Shown: piece after piece, positions 1-6,302 of the stretch
Position numbering within the stretch: position 1 is the first letter of the stretch
Layout of the letters: each line of letters opens with the position of its first letter
Assembly (NCBI GenBank): GCA_946481475.1
Contig: CAMLOB010000228.1
Span: 1 to 6,642, forward strand
DNA length: 6,642 bases
Direction: 5' to 3'
Origin: an uncultured Chlorobiota bacterium
GTDB taxonomy: Bacteria > Bacteroidota > Kapaibacteriia > OLB7
Made by a program: the position numbers and the translations under genes
The notes under the pieces: generated by a model
Databases searched by the model: none
The model's input: only the letters and a program-made list of their open reading frames with translations
Told to the model about the DNA's origin: nothing

Positions 1-284
1 TGGCGGCCGAGGTCGAGCTGCTCTGCGCCGAGCACGTGGACGGCGAAATGCTCGCATCCCGCAAAGGCGGCGAAGCGCCGCGAATGCCGCCCGATCGACC
101 ACAGCACGACCGGCGGGTCGAGCGATATCGAGGAGAATGCCGAAACCGTAATGCCGACCGGACCTTCATCGTTCATCGACGTGACGACGGTCACACCACT
201 TGCAAACCGGCGCATTGCCAGACGCAACCTGTCGGCCTCGACCGGTGTGAGTCGGTTGTCCGGAGTCTGCGGTTCATCGTTCAT
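1..284 (-). CDS. Flavin reductase-like (FMN-binding split-barrel) protein, 3' end beyond window
   Basis: Reading the minus strand from the ATG at 284-282 gives 94 codons open to the left edge, so only the N-terminal part is present. The product resembles the flavin reductase-like domain family (HpaC/FRP type), which binds FMN and uses NAD(P)H to supply reduced flavin to a partner monooxygenase. Visible hallmarks are RRFASGVTVVT at about residues 25-35, then GITVSAFSSISLDPP at about 44-58, the FMN-phosphate-binding stretch typical of the family, then HFAVHVLGAEQ at about 79-89. The frame stays open upstream to a stop at 387-389, but no other ATG, GTG or TTG occurs there, so 284 is the only sensible start; no clear Shine-Dalgarno precedes it. 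It diverges from the secreted protein at 738. The natural oxygenase partner, if any, must lie to the left. Family call is firm; substrate and partner are unknown. Confidence 0.87.
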   Translation of the reverse strand, partial: MNDEPQTPDNRLTPVEADRLRLAMRRFASGVTVVTSMNDEGPVGITVSAFSSISLDPPVVLWSIGRHSRRFAAFAGCEHFAVHVLGAEQLDLGR

Positions 285-373
285 GGCCGCAAGATACGGA
301 GAGTCCGAAGACGTAGATGTCTCATCCGCTAACGGGGAGGGGGAAGAGTAGAGGATTGGAATGAGGGGGTAGT

Positions 374-441
374 TATGAGCAGTGAGTTATCAGCAATGAG
401 CTATGAGCAGTGAGTTATCAGCAAGAGTTATCGGCAGTGAG
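374..441. repeat. Two exact 23-bp direct repeats plus a degenerate third copy
   Basis: Positions 374-396 and 402-424 are identical over 23 bp, starting TATGAGCAGTGAG and ending TTATCAGCAA, with a 28-bp period. A degenerate third unit, AGTTATCGGCAGTGAG, follows at 426-441. The 5-bp joints (TGAGC between copies) are themselves variants of the same ATGAG/GTGAG theme, so the whole tract looks like an expanded short-word repeat. It is AT-richer than its surroundings. It has no spacer structure like a CRISPR array. Tracts of this TATGAG/GTTATCAG flavour are probably dispersed intergenic repeats, but family membership cannot be tested here. Confidence 0.9.
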
Positions 442-475
442 CCGGCTGATAGCCGTAGCAAGGGAGGGTTCGTAT

Positions 476-530
476 GGAAGGGAGAGGGAATAGGAATAGG
501 GAGCGGAGGAGAGGGGGCTGCTTTGCGGGG
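476..530 (+). other. Purine-rich tract with multiple G-runs, possible G-quadruplex
   Basis: From 476 to 517, 39 of 42 bases on the plus strand are purines. G-runs of three or more occur at 462-464, 466-468, 480-482, 486-488, 499-501, 513-517 and 527-530. Several sets of four runs are close enough for a long-loop G-quadruplex. The tract lies between the direct repeats and the secreted-protein gene, so it would be in that gene's leader if transcription began upstream of it. Function is unknown. Confidence 0.5.
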
Positions 531-737
531 AGAAGGATTGTTATTTTAACTTGTTCCTGAAATGATGCAGGCGGGGAGCGAACGAAGCCGAACCAAAGAG
601 CGAATCGTGTTGGGGGAGGAGAGCGGACTCGGCGTGGCAGGGGAATCCTGCGTCGGTGCGGTCGTTCGGCAGTTGCCCGACTGTTCAGGGCGACACGGCA
701 TCGAATGCAAATATCAATTCTGTCAAAATAGATCATC

Positions 738-3620
738 ATGTCCTTTACAAACAATCTGCGGTCATTCATATCCGCCTCCATTCTCTTGCTGATGATACTG
801 ACGCCTGAAAGCTCCAGACTGACGGCTCAGGGTTTCGACTACACCCGGATGGCACGTCCGGAGCTGGGTGAGAACCACAAGATCGACCGGGAGAAGATGG
901 ACTGGCAGCGGTACGTCCTCGCTGGACCGATCAGCACGCAGAGCGGTCTGTTCCTCAACAGCAACACGATTGCCGAGAGCGATGTCAATCCGGCTCCGCA
1001 GAATGAATCGTCCATCGCCATCAGTCCGATCGATCCCGATTTCCTGATCGCCTCGGCGGTCGATTCGCGGCCGGGTGCCTGGGTCTATATCTCGCGTGAC
1101 GGGGGGGCGTCGTGGGAGAACATCAGCCTGGGAGTCGTCAACGACGTCTGGCAGTCGGGGAACGATCCGTCGGTCGGGTTCGATCACATGGGAAACGCTT
1201 ACGTGATGTACGGTGCCTTTCCCCGTCCCTTCACCGGCGAGTCCGGTGTCTACATCGCAAAGTCGACCGATCAGGGGATGAGCTGGACGCCCCACATCAG
1301 GGTGATTGAACACAAGGGTGCGATGACGCCCGACTCGGCGTTCGAAGACAAGTATTATATCGAGATCGACAGATCGCCGAGCTCTCCCTATCAGGGCTGG
1401 ATGTATACCCCATGGAAACGGGTGACCGACCGGGACAGCGCCACCGAGATCGTCTTCACCCGCTCGACCGACGGCGGCATGACCTGGTCAACCCCGGTCG
1501 GCGTCAGTCCGCGCAAGCCGGGGACGAGCACGCATATCACGTTCGGACAGAGCTTTCCGCTGGTGAAGACCGGAGCCGACGGCGAGATCTATGCCGTCTG
1601 GAATGACGGACCGGCCCGAAGCATCGGCTTTGCCCGTTCGACCGACGGGGGGGAGACCTGGACCGATCCGACCTATCCGGTCAGCGGATATGAATATCTC
1701 GGGACCGAGCGGCACATCACCGACGCCAACGGAGACACGACCGAGAAGTATCACGTGCTGAAGGGGACGTTCCGGGCTGAGACCTATCCGACGATTGCCG
1801 TCGACTACTCGAACTCGCCGAGGCGCGGGTGGATCTATCTCTGCTGGTCGGCCGGGGAGACGCCCGATATTTTCTTTACGCGATCCAGCGATCAGGGTGA
1901 GACCTGGACCGAGCCGAAGGTCATTCAGAGCGAAGCGTTCGGCGATCAGTGGTGGCCCTGGATCAGCGTCGACGAGACAAACGGGGATATCGGTGTGATG
2001 TACTCCGACAGTCGGGACGATCCCGCAAACATCTTCATCAACACCTATGTCAGCTACAGCAGTGACGGCGGAGAGACCTGGATCGACCGGAAGTCGACCG
2101 ATGCGGTCAGCGACTTCAGGGATAATCCTTTCGTCAACCAGGTCTTTGCCGGTGATTACAGCGGCAACGCATTCCGGGACGGCAAAATCTATCCCTCCTT
2201 TCTCGACACCCGCGACGACAATGACGTCTACACCGCCGTTGTCGATATCCGCAAGCCCTGGCCGGTGGAGAACTTCAGAGTGGGGAGTCGACTTGAGGAG
2301 TTGACCGAGGCGCGCCTTTCCTGGCGGAACCCGCCGATGGAGACGGTCTTCGGTCTGCCGATCGATGACTACACGCTTCTGCTTGAACGGGACGGACAGT
2401 TTCTTGCCGAACTTCCTTCCGGTACCACGGAGTATGTGCAGGGGGGGCTGACGCTGAATCAGGAGTATGCCTATTCGATCCGGGTGGTCGTTGATAACGA
2501 TACGAGTACGTCGCGGGATGTGGAGTTCCGCTCAGGAGGGGCAAAACTGCCCGGATCGCCGACTGTTGCGAGCGTGAATCAGTACCGGCCGACCGCTTCA
2601 ATCTTTCTGGAGATCCCGACGACCCGGGCCGATTCGGTGACGCCCTATACCAACCTTTCGCTGCTTCGCATTTATCGGGACGGAACGCTTCTTCGCGAAG
2701 AAAATCTGACGGCGGCCGATACGGGACAATTGATCAAGGTCGACGACACGCCTTCGGATCGGGGGTACTATCGCTACACCTTCACGACGGTCGACGCTTC
2801 GCAGCCGCCGAACGAGAGTCCGTTGAGCGATACGGTAGTGCTGTATGCGGGAACGGTTGACCCCTATATGGTGAATCTCGATGACCGCCCGTCGCGGTTC
2901 CTGAACACCGGAACGTGGAGCGAGACAACGGAGATCGCTTTCTCCGGCTCCACTTCCCTTACCGATTCTCCCGACGGAAACTATCGCGGGAGGCAGGACT
3001 ACTCCACGATCTTCTATCCGGTTCTTGCCCGATCCGGCGAGGACTGGACGGTCAGCTTTGACCATATCTGCATTGTCCTCAACGGCGATTCGGCCCTTCT
3101 GGAGGTGAGTCGGGATACGGGGACTACCTGGCAGGGGATTGCGGAGTTCGGGATCGACGATTATGCGGGATGGGAGGACCGTCAGGCCGATCCGGGAGAC
3201 TGGCAGCGGGTCGGGGAGACATACACGCACGACGGCTCGGAACGCCTGCTTCTCTTCCGCCTCCGGATGGTGACCTCATCGCTGAGCCACGCCGACGGGT
3301 GGTATGTTGACGATCTGGAGGTAAACCGGCTCCCCTCGTCGGTAAAGGAGGAGGATGGTTCCGACGTTTCCGCCGTCATTCACCCGAACCCGACGCGGGG
3401 GAACGCTCTTCTGACCTTCCGACTCGAACGACCGTCCGAGCTGACGTTCAGTCTGTATGATGAACTCGGCAGGGAAGTCGGGGGAGAAGATCGAAGACCG
3501 TATGAAGCCGGGGTCCACACGTTGGCGATTACCATGGACGGACTGGCTCCGGGAACCTACTTCTGGAGACTGAGGTCGAGCGGCGGACAGAGGCAGGGAC
3601 GTCTGGTTCTTCTCAAGTAG
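738..3620 (+). CDS. Secreted sialidase-fold (BNR/Asp-box) protein with Fn3-like, jelly-roll and T9SS sorting domains
   Basis: A 960-aa exported protein. Residues 1-30 form a signal peptide: Arg8, a hydrophobic core at 10-21 and likely cleavage at LTA|Q (30/31). Residues about 80-505 form a beta-propeller of the sialidase/BNR superfamily, with Asp boxes (S-x-D-x-G-x-[ST]-W) at 119-126, 176-183, 243-250, 301-308, 383-390 and 441-448. Two fibronectin-III-like domains follow (about 508-600 and 605-705), then a jelly-roll-like domain (about 725-865) carrying a seventh Asp-box-like motif, SRDTGTTW, at 791-798. The C-terminus (about 877-960) is a T9SS type A sorting domain: HPNPTRG at 882-888, LYDELGREV at 907-914 region, LAPGTYFWRL near 936-945, ending in basic VLLK. 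Export is therefore through Sec, then the T9SS, to the surface or medium. I cannot assign the sialidase Arg triad or a FRIP motif, so glycan hydrolysis is not shown; a carbohydrate-binding or scaffold role is equally possible. The start has no Shine-Dalgarno but is the only one giving a full signal peptide. Confidence 0.93.
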   Translation: MSFTNNLRSFISASILLLMILTPESSRLTAQGFDYTRMARPELGENHKIDREKMDWQRYVLAGPISTQSGLFLNSNTIAESDVNPAPQNESSIAISPIDPDFLIASAVDSRPGAWVYISRDGGASWENISLGVVNDVWQSGNDPSVGFDHMGNAYVMYGAFPRPFTGESGVYIAKSTDQGMSWTPHIRVIEHKGAMTPDSAFEDKYYIEIDRSPSSPYQGWMYTPWKRVTDRDSATEIVFTRSTDGGMTWSTPVGVSPRKPGTSTHITFGQSFPLVKTGADGEIYAVWNDGPARSIGFARSTDGGETWTDPTYPVSGYEYLGTERHITDANGDTTEKYHVLKGTFRAETYPTIAVDYSNSPRRGWIYLCWSAGETPDIFFTRSSDQGETWTEPKVIQSEAFGDQWWPWISVDETNGDIGVMYSDSRDDPANIFINTYVSYSSDGGETWIDRKSTDAVSDFRDNPFVNQVFAGDYSGNAFRDGKIYPSFLDTRDDNDVYTAVVDIRKPWPVENFRVGSRLEELTEARLSWRNPPMETVFGLPIDDYTLLLERDGQFLAELPSGTTEYVQGGLTLNQEYAYSIRVVVDNDTSTSRDVEFRSGGAKLPGSPTVASVNQYRPTASIFLEIPTTRADSVTPYTNLSLLRIYRDGTLLREENLTAADTGQLIKVDDTPSDRGYYRYTFTTVDASQPPNESPLSDTVVLYAGTVDPYMVNLDDRPSRFLNTGTWSETTEIAFSGSTSLTDSPDGNYRGRQDYSTIFYPVLARSGEDWTVSFDHICIVLNGDSALLEVSRDTGTTWQGIAEFGIDDYAGWEDRQADPGDWQRVGETYTHDGSERLLLFRLRMVTSSLSHADGWYVDDLEVNRLPSSVKEEDGSDVSAVIHPNPTRGNALLTFRLERPSELTFSLYDELGREVGGEDRRPYEAGVHTLAITMDGLAPGTYFWRLRSSGGQRQGRLVLLK

Positions 3621-3642
3621 CGTCAATTGTGATTATTGGTTG

Positions 3643-3680
3643 AGCCTCTCGCCATTGTCGTGGCGGGAGGCTTATATTTT
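3643..3680 (+). terminator. Intrinsic terminator after the T9SS protein gene
   Basis: An inverted repeat, AGCCTCTCGCCA (3643-3654) and TGGCGGGAGGCT (3661-3672), pairs over 12 bp with one T·G wobble around a 6-nt loop TTGTCG. It is followed by the T-rich run TTATATTTT. It begins 23 bp past the stop at 3620 and insulates the secreted-protein gene from etfB, which starts 36 bp further on. Confidence 0.88.
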
Positions 3681-3715
3681 GACTCCTTTTTATCGAAACA
3701 ATAACAGAGAATACT

Positions 3716-4462
3716 ATGAATATCGTTGTCTGCGTCAGCCAGACGCCCGATACCACCACGAAGATTCAGGTCGGTCCGGACGGCAAGGGAATCGACCCGG
3801 CCGGCGTCAAGTTTATCCTGAATCCGTACGACGAGTTTGCCGTGGAGGAGGGCCTGAAGTTGCGCGAAGCCCATGGGGGAGAGGTAACGCTTCTCTGTGT
3901 CGGAAACGACTCGGCAAAGGAGAACATCCGTCTCGGTCTTGCGATGGGGGCCGACAAGGCGATTCTGGTCAAGGACGAGGCGAAAGCCGATTCTTTCTCG
4001 GTGGCCTCACAGCTTGCAGGGGTGCTGAAGGAACTGAATCCCGACATTGTGTTGTTCGGTCGTCAGTCGATCGATTATGATTCGGCCCAGATGGGGCCGA
4101 CCGTAGCCGAGCTTCTGGATCGTCCGGTTGTCTCCTTCGTCACGAAGCTGGAAATCGACGGAACGTCGGTTCGGGCCGAGCGGGACATTGAAGGGGGGAA
4201 AGAGGTGGTGACGACCTCGCTGCCGTGCGTGATCACCGCACAGAAAGGGCTGAACGAACCTCGCTATCCGAAGCTGCCGGATATCATGAAGGCGAAGCAG
4301 AAACCGATCGAGGAGCGCGACGCAAACCCGGCCACTGTCCGCGTCGAAACCGTCAGTCTCGGCAAGCCGGAACAGAAGAGCGGCGGAAAGATTCTCGACG
4401 GTACGCCGGAAGGCGTCAGGGAACTTGTGCGACTCCTGCGTGAAGATGCGAAGGTCATCTAA
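3716..4462 (+). CDS. etfB: Electron transfer flavoprotein, beta subunit
   Basis: EtfB pairs with EtfA in a cytoplasmic heterodimer that takes electrons from flavin dehydrogenases, such as acyl-CoA dehydrogenases, and passes them to ETF:quinone oxidoreductase. The beta subunit binds a structural AMP. At 248 aa it has the usual length. Family markers run through it: FILNPYDEFAVEEGL at 33-47, LGLAMGADKAILV at 73-85, GRQSIDYDSAQMGP at 115-128, and the ETF-beta signature region ERDIEGGKEVVTTSLPCVIT at 155-174. GLNEPRYPKLPDIMKAK at 178-194 corresponds to the recognition loop that docks partner dehydrogenases; Leu179 matches the anchoring leucine known from human ETF. The start gives the canonical MNIVVCV strand; only a weak AGAGAA precedes it. 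It is followed at 80 bp by etfA. No acyl-CoA dehydrogenase, fixC or fixX homologue is in the window, so the electron donor and any bifurcating role cannot be read here. Confidence 0.97.
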   Translation: MNIVVCVSQTPDTTTKIQVGPDGKGIDPAGVKFILNPYDEFAVEEGLKLREAHGGEVTLLCVGNDSAKENIRLGLAMGADKAILVKDEAKADSFSVASQLAGVLKELNPDIVLFGRQSIDYDSAQMGPTVAELLDRPVVSFVTKLEIDGTSVRAERDIEGGKEVVTTSLPCVITAQKGLNEPRYPKLPDIMKAKQKPIEERDANPATVRVETVSLGKPEQKSGGKILDGTPEGVRELVRLLREDAKVI

Positions 4463-4514
4463 GCTCACCCGAGCGATGATGAGCCGGGAGAATCCGTCGT
4501 TCTGTTCTTTTGAA

Positions 4515-4537
4515 TTTTTCATTTTTACTTTTTCATT
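4515..4537 (+). repeat. T-rich direct repeat in the etfB-etfA spacer
   Basis: TTTTTCATT occurs twice, at 4515-4523 and 4529-4537, with a 14-bp period, inside a T-rich stretch at 4501-4540. It ends five bases before the etfA start, where a ribosome binding site would be expected; none is visible. The first part of the spacer (4463-4488) has a weak inverted repeat GCTCA/TGAGC with no T-run directly after it, so I do not call a terminator. The tract may serve as an unstructured pyrimidine-rich translation enhancer, or it may be a dispersed simple repeat. Confidence 0.75.
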
Positions 4538-4542
4538 GATCC

Positions 4543-5517
4543 ATGAAGATTCTTGCATTTGCTGAAACGCGAAACGGTGCGTTGAAGAAGAACGCTTTCG
4601 AGGTGATGACCGCCGCACGTGAGCTTGCTTCGATGAGCGGAGGGAGCGTCACCGGACTGATTGTCGGCTCGGGCGTTGCCTCACTTGCCGAGCAGCTTGG
4701 CCAGTACGGCGTATCGGACGTCATCACCGTTGAGGATGACCGGCTCGGCGAGTACGATTCGGGTGCCGTGGCCCGGGCCATCGCCTCGGTTGCCGGGGCC
4801 GAGGGGGCCGATCTGGTGCTGATCAGCCATACCGCCCACGGGAAGGATCTGGCTCCGCGCATCGCCGTCCGCCTGGAGGCCGGTCTGGCCCCGGATGTCG
4901 TTCATTTCGGCGGAAGTGGAGATGATCTCCGGTTTACGCGACCGGTCTACGCCGGCAAAGGACTGGCCGAGGTGAAGATCACGACGCCGAAGAAAGTCGT
5001 GTCGATCCGACCGAACGTCTTCACCGCTACCCCGGCGGAATCGCCGGCAACAGTATCGGCCAGAAGCGGACAGGTCGAGTTCGGGGATGCCGATTTCCGC
5101 TCAAAAGTCGTCGAGACACGTGTCAACACCGGCAAGAAGGACGTTGCCGACTCCGATGTTATCGTCTCAGGAGGACGGGGTCTGAAGGGACCGGAGAACT
5201 TCCACCTCGTCGAGGAACTGGCCGAAGTTCTCGATGCGGCCGTCGGCGCATCCCGTGCGGTGGTTGACGCCGGTTGGCGTCCGCATGCCGAGCAGGTGGG
5301 GCAGACCGGAAAGACCGTCTCTCCGACGCTCTACGTGGCCTGTGCCATCAGCGGAGCGGTACAACATCTGGCCGGAATGTCCGGCTCGAAGTATATTGTC
5401 GCCATCAACAAGGACAAGGATGCGCCGATCTTCGGTGTGGCGGACTACGGAATCGTCGGTGATGTATTCGAGGTTCTGCCTTTGCTGACCGAAGAAATTC
5501 GGGCTGCAAGAAACTAA
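4543..5517 (+). CDS. etfA: Electron transfer flavoprotein, alpha subunit
   Basis: EtfA carries the redox-active FAD of the ETF heterodimer. At 324 aa it is full length. Residues 1 to about 190 are the N-terminal nucleotide-binding-like domain I (MKILAFAE start, [24 protein letters not shown] at 88-111 region). Residues about 200-324 are the FAD domain: [13 protein letters not shown] at 208-220, [12 protein letters not shown] at 234-245, [11 protein letters not shown] at 251-261, then [16 protein letters not shown] at 263-278, the ETF-alpha signature, and [19 protein letters not shown] at 289-307. Ser237, Arg238, Thr255 and His275 line up at a constant offset with human ETFA Ser248, Arg249, Thr266 and His286, which contact the flavin, so the site looks intact. 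It lies 80 bp after etfB on the same strand and is very probably co-transcribed. The ATG has no Shine-Dalgarno but gives the canonical N-terminus. Confidence 0.97.
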   Translation: MKILAFAETRNGALKKNAFEVMTAARELASMSGGSVTGLIVGSGVASLAEQLGQYGVSDVITVEDDRLGEYDSGAVARAIASVAGAEGADLVLISHTAHGKDLAPRIAVRLEAGLAPDVVHFGGSGDDLRFTRPVYAGKGLAEVKITTPKKVVSIRPNVFTATPAESPATVSARSGQVEFGDADFRSKVVETRVNTGKKDVADSDVIVSGGRGLKGPENFHLVEELAEVLDAAVGASRAVVDAGWRPHAEQVGQTGKTVSPTLYVACAISGAVQHLAGMSGSKYIVAINKDKDAPIFGVADYGIVGDVFEVLPLLTEEIRAARN

Positions 5518-5523
5518 TCGTGT

Positions 5524-5541
5524 CGATTGTTCGATCAATCG
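5524..5541 (+). other. Small hairpin between etfA and the nuclease gene
   Basis: CGATTG (5524-5529) and CAATCG (5536-5541) form a perfect 6-bp stem around TTCGAT, beginning 7 bp after the etfA stop. The following bases, CTATATTCT, are AT-rich but not a T-run. It could be a weak terminator or a processing or 3'-end stabilising hairpin; with only 66 bp between the genes, transcriptional read-through into the nuclease gene is plausible. Confidence 0.4.
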
Positions 5542-5573
5542 CTATATTCTAAGTGTTAACGTCCAGGATCTAC

Positions 5574-5577
5574 GGAG
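5574..5577 (+). promoter_or_regulatory. Shine-Dalgarno GGAG that supports the GTG start at 5584
   Basis: GGAG lies 6 nt before the GTG at 5584. The alternative in-frame ATG at 5599 has no comparable site at good spacing. This decides the start of the nuclease gene. Confidence 0.7.
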
Positions 5578-5583
5578 CGGATT

Positions 5584-6189
5584 GTGGAACGAGTTCGGAT
5601 GGAAGTAATCGGGCTGACGTCAAGCCCACAGAATAGCGGAGCGTATGCGCTGATCCTGCAGGAAACCGGAGGGGAGCGGCGGATGTCGATCCTGATCGGA
5701 CAGGACCTGGCGCAGGCGATCGCCCTTGAGATGGAGGCAATCCAGCCGCCGCGACCGATTACGCACGATCTGATGAAGACCGTGATAGAGACGCTGGGAT
5801 CGACCCTGGCTGATGTGACGATTACCGACCTGAAAGAGGGGACGTTCTACGCGGTGATCAGGCTGGAGGGGACGCCGACGGAGGTGGATGCCAGACCGTC
5901 GGATGCCATCGCGCTGGCAATCCGGTTCGGCGCGCCGATCTACGTCTACGAGGAAGTTCTGGTCAACGCCGGCATCCAGATCGACGATGACGAGTTCTAT
6001 GACAGCGATGACGAGATGGAGGAAGAAGAGGAGGAGGGAGAATATTCCGAAGAAGAACGTCCGCTGACGCTCTCCGAACAGCTTCAGGCAAAGCTGGAAG
6101 ATGCCGTCAAGCGGGAAGATTACGAAAAAGCCGCCCAGATTCGGGATGAACTTGACAGGCTCGACAGAACAAAACGCAAACCGTCCTGA
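5584..6189 (+). CDS. Bifunctional nuclease family protein (DUF151) with C-terminal UVR motif
   Basis: A 201-aa cytoplasmic protein with three parts. Residues about 5-130 are a DUF151/BFN domain: VIGLTSSPQNSGAYALIL at 8-25, ILIGQDLAQAIALEME at 36-51, PPRPITHDLM at 55-64, LKEGTFYAVI at 83-92 and DARPSDAIALAIRFGAPIYV at 102-121. Residues about 134-158 are a strongly acidic linker of mostly Asp and Glu. Residues about 160-196 are a UvrB/UvrC-type UVR motif (LQAKLEDAVKREDYEKAAQI at 167-186). Plant members with DUF151 plus UVR have been reported to degrade both DNA and RNA, hence the name; activity and physiological role in bacteria are poorly settled, and UVR may simply mediate protein contact. 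GTG is chosen as start because of GGAG 6 nt upstream and because MERVRMEVIGL resembles the usual N-terminus of the family; the ATG at residue 6 is the alternative. It may be transcribed with etfBA and is closed by the terminator at 6233. Confidence 0.92.
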   Translation: MERVRMEVIGLTSSPQNSGAYALILQETGGERRMSILIGQDLAQAIALEMEAIQPPRPITHDLMKTVIETLGSTLADVTITDLKEGTFYAVIRLEGTPTEVDARPSDAIALAIRFGAPIYVYEEVLVNAGIQIDDDEFYDSDDEMEEEEEEGEYSEEERPLTLSEQLQAKLEDAVKREDYEKAAQIRDELDRLDRTKRKPS

Positions 6190-6192
6190 GTT

Positions 6193-6211
6193 CGGTCGAC
6201 CGGAATTCCGG
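6193..6211. other. Two overlapping perfect palindromes
   Basis: CGGTCGACCG (6193-6202) and CCGGAATTCCGG (6200-6211) are perfect palindromes sharing three bases, just after the nuclease stop codon. They may form a small cruciform or a dimeric protein site, or reflect chance in GC-rich DNA. No T-run follows, so this is not a terminator by itself. Confidence 0.45.
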
Positions 6212-6232
6212 AACCGGGTCAGATGACAATAC

Positions 6233-6275
6233 AGCGCGCGAATCGGCTTCGGTCGGTTCGCGCGCTTTTTCTTTT
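6233..6275 (+). terminator. Strong intrinsic terminator with C(UUCG)G tetraloop
   Basis: A 14-bp stem pairs 6234-6247 (GCGCGCGAATCGGC) with 6252-6265 (GTCGGTTCGCGCGC), with two G·U wobbles, around a TTCG loop closed by C-G, the unusually stable C(UUCG)G tetraloop. A further A-T pair extends the base. The T-rich tail TTTTTCTTTT covers 6266-6275. It is directional: there is no T-run for the opposite strand. It ends the nuclease transcript, and probably the etfBA-nuclease unit. Confidence 0.95.
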
Positions 6276-6288
6276 CAGCTAAGCCGTC

Positions 6289-6293
6289 AGGAG
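6289..6293 (+). promoter_or_regulatory. Shine-Dalgarno AGGAG for the disulfide oxidoreductase gene
   Basis: AGGAG lies 9 nt before the ATG at 6303, with a further purine stretch (AAAGAGAG) between. It supports that start. Confidence 0.75.
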
Positions 6294-6302
6294 AAAGAGA
6301 GT

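Larger units (their letters stand above)
285..737. other. Divergent intergenic spacer of about 450 bp, no credible gene
   Basis: This gap separates the minus-strand flavin reductase from the plus-strand T9SS protein, so it should carry promoters for both. Short open frames exist on both strands, but their translations are rich in Arg, Pro and Ser, show no recognisable domain and lack plausible starts, so I treat them as noncoding. It contains a tandem direct repeat (374-441), a purine tract with many G-runs (476-530) and a small AT-rich island at 538-555. Within that island, TTGTTA at 538-543 and AATGAT at 561-566 are 17 bp apart, a four-of-six match to each sigma70-type hexamer; I regard this as weak. 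A short hairpin (CGGCT/AGCCG) lies at 443-455. Confidence 0.7.

Noticed and set aside
36..351. Plus-strand open frames over the first 350 bp
   Set aside because: They are antisense to the flavin reductase frame, which has clear family motifs; their translations are Arg-rich with no domain.
374..441. CRISPR array
   Set aside because: Only two to three units, spaced by 5 bp or less, and no cas gene; this is a simple direct repeat.
428..792. Open frames of 76-117 codons on both strands in the 285-737 spacer
   Set aside because: Composition is Arg/Pro/Ser-rich, no domain or ribosome site is visible, and they overlap repeats and the purine tract.
762..1313. 183-codon minus-strand open frame
   Set aside because: It is antisense to the signal peptide and propeller start of the secreted protein; long antisense frames are common in GC-rich genes and this one has no recognisable motif.
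2598..3230. 210-codon minus-strand open frame
   Set aside because: It is antisense to the Fn3-like and jelly-roll parts of the secreted protein, Arg/Val/Pro-rich and without domain.
3679..3705. Possible etfB promoter, TTGACT with AATAAC 15 bp downstream, or TATTTTG at 3675-3681 as a Bacteroidota-type -7 box
   Set aside because: The -10 and spacing are poor for the first reading, the TAnnTTTG match is incomplete for the second, and the first would leave almost no leader; not strong enough to list as a feature.
3640..4080. 146-codon plus-strand open frame starting before etfB
   Set aside because: It begins inside the terminator hairpin and runs in the wrong frame of etfB.
4463..4488. Terminator between etfB and etfA
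   Set aside because: The inverted repeat is only 4-5 bp with a long loop and no T-run directly after it.
4007..4618. 203-codon minus-strand open frame spanning the etfB-etfA junction
   Set aside because: It is antisense to two well-conserved genes and shows no family motif.
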